Origin: Veillonella sp.
GTDB lineage: Bacteria; Bacillota; Negativicutes; Veillonellales; Veillonellaceae
Length of the DNA: 16,908 nt
Direction: 5' to 3'
Assembly: GCF_019414865.1 (NCBI RefSeq)
Contig: NZ_DXLG01000033.1
Coordinates: 1-16,908 of the forward strand
This document shows, piece after piece, positions 1 through 6,588 of the stretch. Under the pieces are notes generated by a model that saw only the letters and a list, made by a program, of their open reading frames with translations, searched no databases and was not told the DNA's origin. A program made the translations under genes and the position numbers. Every line of letters starts with the position of its first letter. Position 1 is the first letter of the stretch.

Positions 1-44
1 GCGGGTGGTTTAATGATTCGCGACTACGTCGCGAACCAGTCTAA
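1..44 (+). CDS. Possible 3' end of a convergent plus-strand gene (partial)
   Basis: The third forward frame is open from the window edge and ends at a TAA at 42-44, encoding a tail that reads GWFNDSRLRREPV. The stop lies 12 bases before the bidirectional terminator, where the end of a convergent gene would be expected. The first forward frame is also open here, but it runs through the terminator hairpin to a TAG at 82-84, so it is less likely. The fragment is too short to identify a family, and it may not be coding at all. Confidence 0.25.
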   Translation, partial: GWFNDSRLRREPV

Positions 45-56
45 AGACAATAATAG

Positions 57-94
57 AAAAAGCCTCCCTATAGTAACACTATAGGGAGGCTTTT
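57..94. terminator. Bidirectional rho-independent terminator
   Basis: A perfect GC-rich stem (62-73 pairs with 79-90, loop TAACA at 74-78) is flanked by an A-run at 57-61 and a T-run at 91-94. Those runs extend the pairing and give a U-tract on either strand. On the minus strand it closes the lepB transcription unit, 7 bases beyond the lepB stop. On the plus strand it could end a convergent gene entering from the left edge. Confidence 0.9.
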
Positions 95-101
95 ATAAGC
101 A

Positions 102-674
102 TTAAATTGCATAGGATACAAAACCTAATACATGATCAACTGGAACAGGACCGATAAAACGACTATCGCTAGAGTGATTTCGATTGTCCCCCATCACAAA
201 TACATGACCTTCTGGAACAGTAACCGGTGTAGAACGTGTATAATTCATTATTGTATCTTTAGTATATGGTTCTTGTAATTGTTCACCATTACGCCATACA
301 TGACCATCTTTAAATTCTAATACATCACCTGGACGACCAATAACGCGCTTAACCCATACATCATTTGTTTGAGCAGCTTTATTAAAGACAGATGCATAGT
401 TCATCAATGGTTCTTCTACATCATCCACCCACGTACGAGCGCGATTAACACGACTATCAATGATTACAATTTGTCCATAATTTGGCATTTCATTCATAAT
501 ATGATGCCACTTCGTTACAATTAAGTATTGACCATTATGTAGTGTATCCTCCATTGATTCACCAGAAACACGTGTTGGTTGAATCAAGAAGATATGGATT
601 ACCATAGCAATAACCAATGCTAATACAATGGCATAAATCCAATCTAATATTTCTTTTACTATTTTATTACTCAT
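102..674 (-). CDS. lepB: Type I signal peptidase (S26 family)
   Basis: This membrane-anchored serine protease cleaves signal peptides from exported proteins at the outer face of the inner membrane. The 190-residue protein has one N-terminal membrane segment (about 11-31), then the SGESM box with nucleophile Ser40. Next come the VKRVIGRPGD box with general base Lys109 and the GDNRNHSSDSR box at 162-172. The single anchor and overall size resemble Gram-positive Sip enzymes rather than the two-anchor E. coli enzyme. About 33 residues separate the YGQIVIID strand from the Lys box, more than the roughly ten of B. subtilis SipS. The ATG at 674 follows an AAGGGG ribosome site that overlaps the upstream yitT stop, 9 bases away. 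It is the last gene of unit 2. The family call is secure; whether this is the main or an accessory peptidase cannot be told. Confidence 0.93.
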   Translation of the reverse strand: MSNKIVKEILDWIYAIVLALVIAMVIHIFLIQPTRVSGESMEDTLHNGQYLIVTKWHHIMNEMPNYGQIVIIDSRVNRARTWVDDVEEPLMNYASVFNKAAQTNDVWVKRVIGRPGDVLEFKDGHVWRNGEQLQEPYTKDTIMNYTRSTPVTVPEGHVFVMGDNRNHSSDSRFIGPVPVDHVLGFVSYAI

Positions 675-683
675 ATTAACCCC

Positions 684-1553
684 TTAATGACCGTTTTTTG
701 TAAATCTACCACCGAATACATCATGTACATCCTGAATCGTAATAAATGCCGATGGATCTACTTCATAGACAGTATTTTTTAACCTCATAATCTCAAGTCT
801 TGTCACCACAGAATACAAAACATGTTTAGGCTGCTTTAAATAGCCCCCTTCACCATACATGATGGTAACACCACGGTTGAGATTCGCATTTAATGCATCT
901 GCAATATTCTTAGAATTCTCTGCATCGGTAATAATCATTACTCCTTTAGATTCATCAAGGCCTGTAATTGTAATATCAATCATCTTATAGGCAATGAAAT
1001 ATGCAATCAAGGAGTACATAGCACTATTCCAACTATATACAAAACCTGCTGCGCCAAGAATAATAAGATTCATGGCCATTACGATTTCACCTACAGAGAA
1101 GGTAGAACGTTTATCAAATATAATGGCTACGATTTCAGAGCCGTCCAAAGAACCACCGTTACGTATAATAAGCCCTACCCCAATGCCTAAGATGATACCA
1201 CCAAAGATAGATCCTAAAAATGGATCCGATGTAATCGGTGTGAAATCATGAGCAAAGGTTGAAAAAATAGCCATCCATACGATAGAGAACAGTGTAGAGA
1301 ATGTAAAGTTTTTACCGTTAGCTCTATAGCCAATATACAAGAAAGGCAAGTTAAAGAGTACAACAAAAATACTGAAAGAAATTCCTGAAAGCTCTGCAGC
1401 CATCAAGGAAATACCAACTACACCACCATCGATGATGCTATTCGGTACTAAAAATAAATCTAAGCCTATGGTGTAAATTAAGGCCCCTAAAATCATCATT
1501 AAACAACGCATAATAAAGTTTGACCAGTTATGCGTTGAAGTTTCATTTGTCAT
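684..1553 (-). CDS. YitT family membrane protein with DUF2179 domain
   Basis: This is a multi-pass inner-membrane protein of the YitT/UPF0750 family, whose function is not established. From the chosen start it has 289 residues. Hydrophobic segments lie near 13-35, 45-75, 84-102, 112-131 and 155-195. Family motifs include IIDGGVVGIS (40-49) and GGSLDGSEI (133-141). A soluble DUF2179 domain at about 203-286 is thought in such proteins to act as a ligand-binding or regulatory module. An ATG at 1589 would add 12 residues, but the ATG at 1553 has a good AAAGGAG site six bases upstream and gives a typical N terminus. Its first 11 bases overlap the end of the yqgF-like gene, suggesting translational coupling. 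The family call is confident; any transport role would be a guess. Confidence 0.85.
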   Translation of the reverse strand: MTNETSTHNWSNFIMRCLMMILGALIYTIGLDLFLVPNSIIDGGVVGISLMAAELSGISFSIFVVLFNLPFLYIGYRANGKNFTFSTLFSIVWMAIFSTFAHDFTPITSDPFLGSIFGGIILGIGVGLIIRNGGSLDGSEIVAIIFDKRSTFSVGEIVMAMNLIILGAAGFVYSWNSAMYSLIAYFIAYKMIDITITGLDESKGVMIITDAENSKNIADALNANLNRGVTIMYGEGGYLKQPKHVLYSVVTRLEIMRLKNTVYEVDPSAFITIQDVHDVFGGRFTKNGH

Positions 1554-2070
1554 GCACTTCTCCTTTACCGTACAACTGCTCCATAGCATGTAATCTCTTT
1601 TCTTCTAACTCACTAGCGTCTATGATGTCCCCTTGCATATCATTAGCAGCTTGACTTAACTGTTTTGTATACCGTAAGCCAATAACAAAGGCTGTTAAAT
1701 CATCTACTGGCTCTGGTGGAAATTGCATAGATATAGGGATAATCTTACGCCATCCTGTAGGAGGATTATATTTCCAATATAATTTACGAGCCTCCTCTGT
1801 GCTATGGGATTCATCAATTAAGCTAGTAGTGATTCTGTGATTTCGTCCAATTTGTTGAAGAGATGGATATAAATATTTATGATTTGTACCATTTCCACAT
1901 ACGATATGAACAATGCCATAATATTCAGTTAATGTACGTTCAATTTCATCATTGAACTGTTTTGTCATAATAATTTTACGACACACCATAGTACCAGACG
2001 GTGTTACAATCGCTACACCAGTTTTCTCATTGCCTGGATCTACAGCTAAAATGTATGTAGTATCAGTCAT
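1543..2070 (-). CDS. YqgF/RuvX-like RNase H-fold protein
   Basis: This is a 175-residue protein of the YqgF/RuvX superfamily, which includes pre-16S rRNA processing nucleases and Holliday-junction-resolvase-like proteins. The visible signature is LAVDPGNEKTGVAIV near the N terminus with Asp11, a CGNGTNHK loop at 58-65, IDESHSTEEAR at 85-95 (matching the DERLST-type motif, acidic Glu87) and PVDDLTAFVIGLRY at 121-134 with Asp123 and Asp124. All the expected acidic positions are present, so catalysis is possible. It is longer and more divergent than the usual 135-150-residue YqgF, with a charged C-terminal tail after about 140. It is therefore probably a paralogue rather than the cell's main RuvX. 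It is first in unit 2; the ATG has GAGG eight bases upstream. The true substrate is unknown. Confidence 0.75.
   Translation of the reverse strand: MTDTTYILAVDPGNEKTGVAIVTPSGTMVCRKIIMTKQFNDEIERTLTEYYGIVHIVCGNGTNHKYLYPSLQQIGRNHRITTSLIDESHSTEEARKLYWKYNPPTGWRKIIPISMQFPPEPVDDLTAFVIGLRYTKQLSQAANDMQGDIIDASELEEKRLHAMEQLYGKGEVHDK
1560..1566 (-). promoter_or_regulatory. Ribosome binding site deciding the yitT start
   Basis: AAAGGAG on the minus strand lies 6 bases before the ATG at 1553. It favours that start over the in-frame ATG at 1589, which would overlap the upstream gene by 47 bases. Confidence 0.75.
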
Positions 2071-2102
2071 ATAACTATCCTCGCTTTAAATACAGCAGTT
2101 AT

Positions 2103-2133
2103 ATTTTAACACAAAATAAAGGTCTTATGTAAA
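2103..2133 (-). promoter_or_regulatory. Weak candidate promoter for the yqgF-like/yitT/lepB unit
   Basis: A TAAAAT hexamer (minus strand, 2103-2108) could be a -10 box, with TTACAT at 2127-2132 (18-base spacer) or TTTACA at 2128-2133 (19-base spacer) as -35. The -35 would lie inside the terminator stem. A promoter somewhere here is expected if the hairpin isolates unit 2, but the match is poor. Confidence 0.2.
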
Positions 2134-2155
2134 AAATTACATAAGACCTTTATTT
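2111..2155 (-). terminator. Hairpin terminator after the DUF3084 gene
   Basis: A perfect 19-bp inverted repeat (2114-2132 pairs with 2137-2155) encloses a four-base AAAA loop (TTTT on the minus strand). Read on the minus strand, the stem ends in an A/T-rich arm and is followed by TTTGTGTT. It begins about 30 bases after the DUF3084 stop and should end the LPS unit. The core AAGGTCTTATGTAA is moderately GC-poor, so some read-through into the next genes is plausible. Confidence 0.75.
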
Positions 2156-2185
2156 AAAGTATATAAAACCAAAATACTATTTCTA

Positions 2186-3400
2186 TTAATAAGCTGGCAT
2201 TTTTGCCTTATCATTAAAGACAGGCATTTGAGTAATACGCAACTTAAGATGTACAGGACCAGATGAATATGTATCACCATCAACATATGCTTCTACATGA
2301 ACCTTGCCATGTATAGTAGCAACACGTCTAATAGCAGTAAACAAATCATCTCCAGGTATCGTTCCAATATCACCAGATAAGGAGTCTGGAATTATGCCTT
2401 TCGCTCTCGCCTTTTCATTTACTTGCTTCAAGAATTGAAGCATAGCTGATTGAGCATTAGGCCCACCATCCATTACGGCAGAATGGATTACTTCTCCATT
2501 TTTATAAATAAATTGTTGTGGATATACTTGGATAACAGCCACTGCAGGTTCGCCAGCAATGATATTTCCAGCCGCTACAACTTGAACGACCATAGGAGTC
2601 TTTGCACTATTAAGCTTTTGTGTAGCCACCTCAATATTTTGACGGTCTACATACACAACAGCTTGCCCTTGATCTTCAATACCTAAGCGACGTAGTACCA
2701 ATTTATTGGTGTCATCAATAATATTTTTGATGGCTGCTTGACTATCTTCTTCACTTAACCCAGGTCGAACAACGGCTTGTGCCAATAATTGATCAACTTG
2801 GAAAAGAATAGTCCCTTCACGCAAATGAATAATGCCATTTTGCAATTGTTCTTGCGTTGCTTGTAAATCCTTAATATGAGCTTCCATCTTAGCTCTTGTA
2901 GCTTCTAAGTCAGCTAACTTTTTAGATACTTCATCATATGAGGCTTGAAGTGTTGCTAACTCAGCTTCAGTAGCATCTTTGGCAGCTTGCGCACTAGCTA
3001 ACTCCGCCTTGGTAGCTTCAACCTCACTGCGAATTTGCTCTATTTCAGCCATTCGTTCTGCTAGTTCTTGCTTATTTTGCTCAAGCAATGCTTGTCCTCG
3101 AATGAGCTCTTGCGTCTTAGCAGCCACCTCATCATTGAGTTGCTTCATATCCGCTCGCAACTGATCCATCCCAAAAAGTGCTGTTCTTACACTTTGAGAA
3201 GTAATGGTTAATACCCCTACTGTAGCAGCAGCAACTAATAAACCTGTTACGATAGTAACAATAATCGATGTATGCTTAGGCCTTAATCCAAAGAGGGACA
3301 TGCGACGCTTACCAACTTTGGTGCCTAACTTATCCCCCATGTAGGCAATAAGTCCACCCATAAGGGCGATAATAACTAATATTTTAACACCTACTAACAT
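2186..3400 (-). CDS. DUF3084 coiled-coil membrane protein, function unknown
   Basis: This 404-residue protein matches the DUF3084 family. Membrane helix 1 is at about 5-20. A short basic loop follows with the conserved-looking GDKLGTKVGKRRMSLFGLRP stretch at 22-41, then helix 2 at about 45-66. A long heptad-rich coiled coil (about 79-192) rich in Ala, Glu, Lys and Gln comes next, followed by a globular C-terminal domain (about 195-404). The positive-inside rule puts the basic loop in the cytoplasm and the coiled coil plus C-terminal domain in the periplasm. No catalytic motif is recognised. The ATG at 3400 has a strong AAAGGAGG site. It is the last gene before the terminator and lies 87 bases after the lptF/G permease, so it may be co-expressed with LPS export. 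A structural or scaffolding role at the envelope is inference only. Confidence 0.8.
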   Translation of the reverse strand: MLVGVKILVIIALMGGLIAYMGDKLGTKVGKRRMSLFGLRPKHTSIIVTIVTGLLVAAATVGVLTITSQSVRTALFGMDQLRADMKQLNDEVAAKTQELIRGQALLEQNKQELAERMAEIEQIRSEVEATKAELASAQAAKDATEAELATLQASYDEVSKKLADLEATRAKMEAHIKDLQATQEQLQNGIIHLREGTILFQVDQLLAQAVVRPGLSEEDSQAAIKNIIDDTNKLVLRRLGIEDQGQAVVYVDRQNIEVATQKLNSAKTPMVVQVVAAGNIIAGEPAVAVIQVYPQQFIYKNGEVIHSAVMDGGPNAQSAMLQFLKQVNEKARAKGIIPDSLSGDIGTIPGDDLFTAIRRVATIHGKVHVEAYVDGDTYSSGPVHLKLRITQMPVFNDKAKMPAY

Positions 3401-3487
3401 CGAGTCCCTCCTTTCCTAAAATTACACAATTATTTAGTTCAAAAATATTATATTTCGTAAGTCAAATTTATTTCTTTATATACTACG
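3401..3487 (-). other. AT-rich gap between the LPS permease and DUF3084 genes
   Basis: This is the largest spacer inside unit 1 (87 bases). It contains only the DUF3084 ribosome site and AT-rich sequence, including a short AAATAT-T-ATATTT inverted repeat at 3443-3455. No credible terminator or correctly spaced promoter is visible, so read-through transcription is the simplest reading. Confidence 0.4.
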
Positions 3488-4579
3488 TTACTTAGATACA
3501 CGCCAATTTAAATATAAACCTGCAATGATACCTAATGTATCTGGAATTAATGCAGCAAATACAGTCGGCAATGCCCCACCTTTACCTAATGCACCAGCAA
3601 ATGTCATCACCCCATAGTAGATAAAGATGATTAAAATACTAATACCAAAGCCAATAGATGAGCTAGAGCGTTGTTTTTGAAGGCCTAATGGAGCACCTAC
3701 AAGAGCAAATACAAAGCTAGCTAATGGAATTGTAAAACGTTGGTACATTTCCATTTCTAGTTTATTTGCATTCGTATACGCCGCCTTATACGCTTTAATT
3801 TGATGACGTAATTCCTTGATTGTTAATTCTTCTGGTTTACGTTGATCTTGTTGAATATCCTTTGGTGCAGATTTAATTGGCAAGGACTGCTCCTTAAATT
3901 TCATAGTACGTTCTACACCATCACCGGCGGAAATATCATAAATGATGCCGTTTTGCATCACCCAATATTGACCATTCCAAACGGCAGTATCTGCATTTTC
4001 AACCTGTTGTAACTTGCCACCTTCACCAAATTGTTGCACCGTAATCATACTTAACTGTTTAGTCTCTGCATTGTAGCTTTTAGCATACATCAATGTACCC
4101 AAATCATTACCATTCATTGTTTTTAAAACGATATGATTTTGTGTTTGAGGTGATGCATTTTTCATAATCTGTTCCCGTACAATTGTTTGATACATATTAT
4201 TTGTACGTGGTACAACAAATTCATTAAATGCGACAGCCCCAATTGAGATGATGAGAGCGATGATGTATACCGGCATCGCTAAACGTAAAAAGCTAAGGCC
4301 ACCGGCACGCATAACAACAATTTCACTGGTGCTACTCAAACGACTAAATGTCATAAGAGAAGCCAATAAAACTGACATAGGGAATGTTAAGATAACAATG
4401 CTTGGTAAAGCCAATACAAAGGCTTTCATAACAAGCAATAATGGAGCCCCATATTCAGTAATATATTGAGCAATTCTAAACAATGTGCCCGTACCAATAA
4501 AGATGCTGGTAAAAGCAAATACCCCAAATAGGAACGGGCCTACAAAGGCTTTTAGTATATATTTATCTAATAATCTCAT
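3488..4579 (-). CDS. lptF/lptG: LptF/LptG family LPS export permease
   Basis: This is the inner-membrane permease of the Lpt ABC transporter, which lifts LPS out of the outer leaflet of the inner membrane and passes it to LptC. The 363-residue protein has the family layout. Three N-terminal membrane helices (about 10-33, 50-78, 100-120) are followed by a periplasmic beta-jellyroll domain (about 130-270). Three C-terminal helices (about 283-301, 308-328, 336-358) complete it. The loop SSTSEIVVMRAGG at 82-94 matches the coupling helix that contacts the LptB ATPase. The ATG at 4579 follows an AGGAGG site overlapping the lptB stop, with a 9-base gap, so the ATPase and permease are tightly coupled. 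Sequence alone does not tell me whether it is LptF or LptG. Only one such gene is present here, whereas E. coli uses an LptF-LptG heterodimer. Confidence 0.93.
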   Translation of the reverse strand: MRLLDKYILKAFVGPFLFGVFAFTSIFIGTGTLFRIAQYITEYGAPLLLVMKAFVLALPSIVILTFPMSVLLASLMTFSRLSSTSEIVVMRAGGLSFLRLAMPVYIIALIISIGAVAFNEFVVPRTNNMYQTIVREQIMKNASPQTQNHIVLKTMNGNDLGTLMYAKSYNAETKQLSMITVQQFGEGGKLQQVENADTAVWNGQYWVMQNGIIYDISAGDGVERTMKFKEQSLPIKSAPKDIQQDQRKPEELTIKELRHQIKAYKAAYTNANKLEMEMYQRFTIPLASFVFALVGAPLGLQKQRSSSSIGFGISILIIFIYYGVMTFAGALGKGGALPTVFAALIPDTLGIIAGLYLNWRVSK

Positions 4580-4588
4580 AGTCCCCTC

Positions 4589-5308
4589 CTATAATCTAAA
4601 GTTTTCCCCTAAGTAATGCTCACGAGCAATTGGATTGTTCGCGATTTCTTCAGGGGTACCTTCTAGGAGGATTTTACCACTACTCAAAATATACGCCTTG
4701 TCTACAATCCCCAATGTTTCACGTACATTGTGGTCTGTAATCAAGATGCCAATACCTCGATTTTTAACATGTAAAATAATTTGTTGAATGTCAGCAACCG
4801 CTATAGGATCGACACCAGCAAAAGGTTCATCGAGAAGAATAAAATTCGGTTCTAATGCAAGGCAACGAGCGATTTCTACACGACGACGTTCACCGCCAGA
4901 TAGTTGCATCCCCATACGATCCCGAACGTGACCAATATGAAATTCTTCAATGAGGGATTCCACAATTGCTTCAATTTCATCAGACTTCTTTGATGTTGTT
5001 TGTAACATTGCACGAATATTATCCTCAACGGTCATAGAACGAAAAATTGATGCTTCTTGTGGAAGATACCCAATACCTTCAGCAGCGCGTTTATACATTG
5101 GAATATTCGTAATATCCTTGCCATCAACGGTAATGATACCAGAACTAGGTCGTTCAATGCCTACGATCATATAGAATGATGTAGTTTTCCCTGCCCCATT
5201 AGGACCTAGGAGCCCAACGACTTGCCCCTTATCAACGCGTAGACTAACCCCGTCTACTACATTGCGCCCGTTAAAGGTTTTGACTAAGTTTTTGGTTTCT
5301 ATATACAT
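4589..5308 (-). CDS. lptB: LPS export ABC transporter ATP-binding protein LptB
   Basis: This cytoplasmic ATPase powers LPS extraction by the LptF/G permease. The 239-residue protein is of the usual size and has every ATPase motif. Walker A is GPNGAGKT at 35-42, the Q-loop is YLPQEASIFR around 81-90 and the signature is LSGGE at 136-140. Walker B is FILLDEP at 157-162 with catalytic Glu161, and the switch His is in ILITDHNVRE (His193). The SIFR and LSGGERRRVEIAR stretches are typical of LptB rather than of branched-chain amino-acid ATPases. It lies directly between lptA (9-base gap) and the permease (9-base gap). The ATG at 5308 has an AAGGA site overlapping the end of lptA. Identification is supported by both sequence and context. 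Confidence 0.96.
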   Translation of the reverse strand: MYIETKNLVKTFNGRNVVDGVSLRVDKGQVVGLLGPNGAGKTTSFYMIVGIERPSSGIITVDGKDITNIPMYKRAAEGIGYLPQEASIFRSMTVEDNIRAMLQTTSKKSDEIEAIVESLIEEFHIGHVRDRMGMQLSGGERRRVEIARCLALEPNFILLDEPFAGVDPIAVADIQQIILHVKNRGIGILITDHNVRETLGIVDKAYILSSGKILLEGTPEEIANNPIAREHYLGENFRL

Positions 5309-5317
5309 ATTTAATCC

Positions 5318-6037
5318 TTATTGATTTGGAACAATGATAAGTGTACTACGGCCACCTAATGTTTCAGCAGAATCATCGGCAAGACGGATTTTAAGCTCTG
5401 GTGCATTGAGCACATTACCGTTTTGAACAGCATGAGCAGAACCAGATAAAAGTACAACGCCATCATTTTGATTTGGTGTTTGTGTATAGGTAGCACGTTC
5501 TGCAGAGCCAGATACATTTCGTTCTGGGTTAGAGAATGTTACATCCCCTTGTGCCACTGCACGAATTTCTTTTAGCCAACCTTCTACTTGATTACCTGTC
5601 AATGTAGTACCTTCTGCAATCAAGCGAGCGTTACCAGATACAAGGCCATATTCTGTATCTGTATTGTATTCAACTTTATCACCAAAAATTTGACGATCAC
5701 TACGTTGTAAATGAACACCACCATCAGCAATGAACTTATTGTTATTGTAGCTATGCACTGATTCTGCAGACATAGCCATATCAGAACCAATCATAGATAC
5801 GCCGCCATCTAGATTTGCTTCCTGAGTTTTTGTATTATACCATCCATTGGCACCAGTCATCGTTTTATCAGCTTGAGTAATTACCACATTACCGTTTGCA
5901 TCAGCAATTCCCGTATTGCCATCATAAGATAATGTATCTGCGCTAATAGTCAAAGGATCATTTGCAGCCCAAGCTGTAACAGATGCTGTCATAAGCATAG
6001 CCAAAATAGCCATACCAATCTGTTTTTTCTTATTCAT
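5318..6037 (-). CDS. lptA: LptA/OstA family periplasmic LPS bridge protein
   Basis: LptA forms the periplasmic beta-jellyroll bridge that carries LPS from LptC to LptD at the outer membrane. From the chosen start the protein has 239 residues. A clear signal peptide (basic MNKKKQ, hydrophobic core, cleavage after AWA at residue 24) precedes a repetitive beta-rich body. Short strands recur there, such as ISADTLSYDGNTGIADANGN and VEYNTDTEYGLVSGNARL, as in OstA-like domains. An upstream ATG at 6052 forms a TAATG overlap with the lptC stop and would add five residues. The ATG at 6037 has GAGG seven bases upstream and gives a more typical signal peptide, so I prefer it, though both may be used. The body is longer than E. 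coli LptA (185 residues), which may mean extra jellyroll strands. Its neighbours lptC and lptB support the call. Confidence 0.9.
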   Translation of the reverse strand: MNKKKQIGMAILAMLMTASVTAWAANDPLTISADTLSYDGNTGIADANGNVVITQADKTMTGANGWYNTKTQEANLDGGVSMIGSDMAMSAESVHSYNNNKFIADGGVHLQRSDRQIFGDKVEYNTDTEYGLVSGNARLIAEGTTLTGNQVEGWLKEIRAVAQGDVTFSNPERNVSGSAERATYTQTPNQNDGVVLLSGSAHAVQNGNVLNAPELKIRLADDSAETLGGRSTLIIVPNQ

Positions 6038-6044
6038 TATATTT

Positions 6045-6048
6045 CCTC
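6045..6048 (-). promoter_or_regulatory. Ribosome binding site deciding the lptA start
   Basis: GAGG on the minus strand lies seven bases before the ATG at 6037. The alternative ATG at 6052 has only a weak purine stretch in front of it but overlaps the lptC stop as TAATG. Confidence 0.55.
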
Positions 6049-6051
6049 GCA

Positions 6052-6588
6052 TTACTTCTTCGTTAACTTTGCATTACCAATAGCTTTGATTTTCTTCAAG
6101 GACATATTGCCTTCAAGTTTATCACCAGTTAATGTTATATCTTTACCGTTATAGGTAAAAGCAGATTTAGATGTCAACGTTTTCGTCTTATTATCAAAGT
6201 GAAGTGCATCAGTTTTAAACTCAGCTCCATCAGTATTTGTGGCTGTAACACCTTGATCAATATCGAGGGAATTACGATCGCCTGTCAATACGGCATGAGG
6301 TGCTGTAATTGTTGTCGTAACATCATCTTGATAGAAAAGACCTTTTAAATTAGTCAGGACAATAGCTTTTGTACGTGGGTCATATTCAATCTTTTCAGCT
6401 GATAAAGCCCACACTAGCTTGCCATCTTTTTCCTCTTGTAAGTCAGCTCCTTGGAAGTTAACAAGTTGTCCATTCTGATTTTGAGTGGTACTAACATCAC
6501 CAGAGTCTTTCATAATATATACGATAAGACCAATCAGAGCCAACACTATAGCGGCCACAATGGCAATTAATTTTTTATTGTTTTTCAT
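6052..6588 (-). CDS. lptC: LPS export system protein LptC
   Basis: LptC is anchored in the inner membrane and receives LPS from the permease for transfer to LptA. The 178-residue protein has one N-terminal membrane helix (about 7-25) after a basic start MKNNKK. A periplasmic beta-rich domain follows, with LptC-like strands such as KLVWALSAEKIEYD, ITAPHAVLTGD and DALHFDNKTKTLTSKS. Sequence conservation in this family is low, so order matters: it sits between the LpxL-type gene and lptA. The ATG at 6588 follows a GGGAGAGGG site and overlaps the end of the acyltransferase gene by 14 bases. Length is close to E. coli LptC (191 residues). No defect is seen. Confidence 0.9.
   Translation of the reverse strand: MKNNKKLIAIVAAIVLALIGLIVYIMKDSGDVSTTQNQNGQLVNFQGADLQEEKDGKLVWALSAEKIEYDPRTKAIVLTNLKGLFYQDDVTTTITAPHAVLTGDRNSLDIDQGVTATNTDGAEFKTDALHFDNKTKTLTSKSAFTYNGKDITLTGDKLEGNMSLKKIKAIGNAKLTKK

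Noticed and set aside
17..35. Inverted repeat TTCGCGAC-TAC-GTCGCGAA near the left edge
   Set aside because: An 8-bp stem with a 3-base loop and no T-run after it. It probably falls within the last codons of the convergent gene, and the real terminator is the adjacent hairpin at 57-94.
994..1251. Plus-strand open frame of 85 codons inside yitT
   Set aside because: It lies wholly antisense to a well-supported membrane protein gene, has no convincing ribosome site or recognisable domain, and looks like a shadow frame. The same applies to the other plus-strand frames at 2450-2686, 4248-4469, 4950-5174, 7143-7331, 7338-7577, 14056-14274, 14933-15238 and 15389-15699.
3447..3465. TTGACT and TATAAT hexamers upstream of the DUF3084 gene
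   Set aside because: They are only 7 bases apart instead of about 17, so they cannot form a normal promoter.
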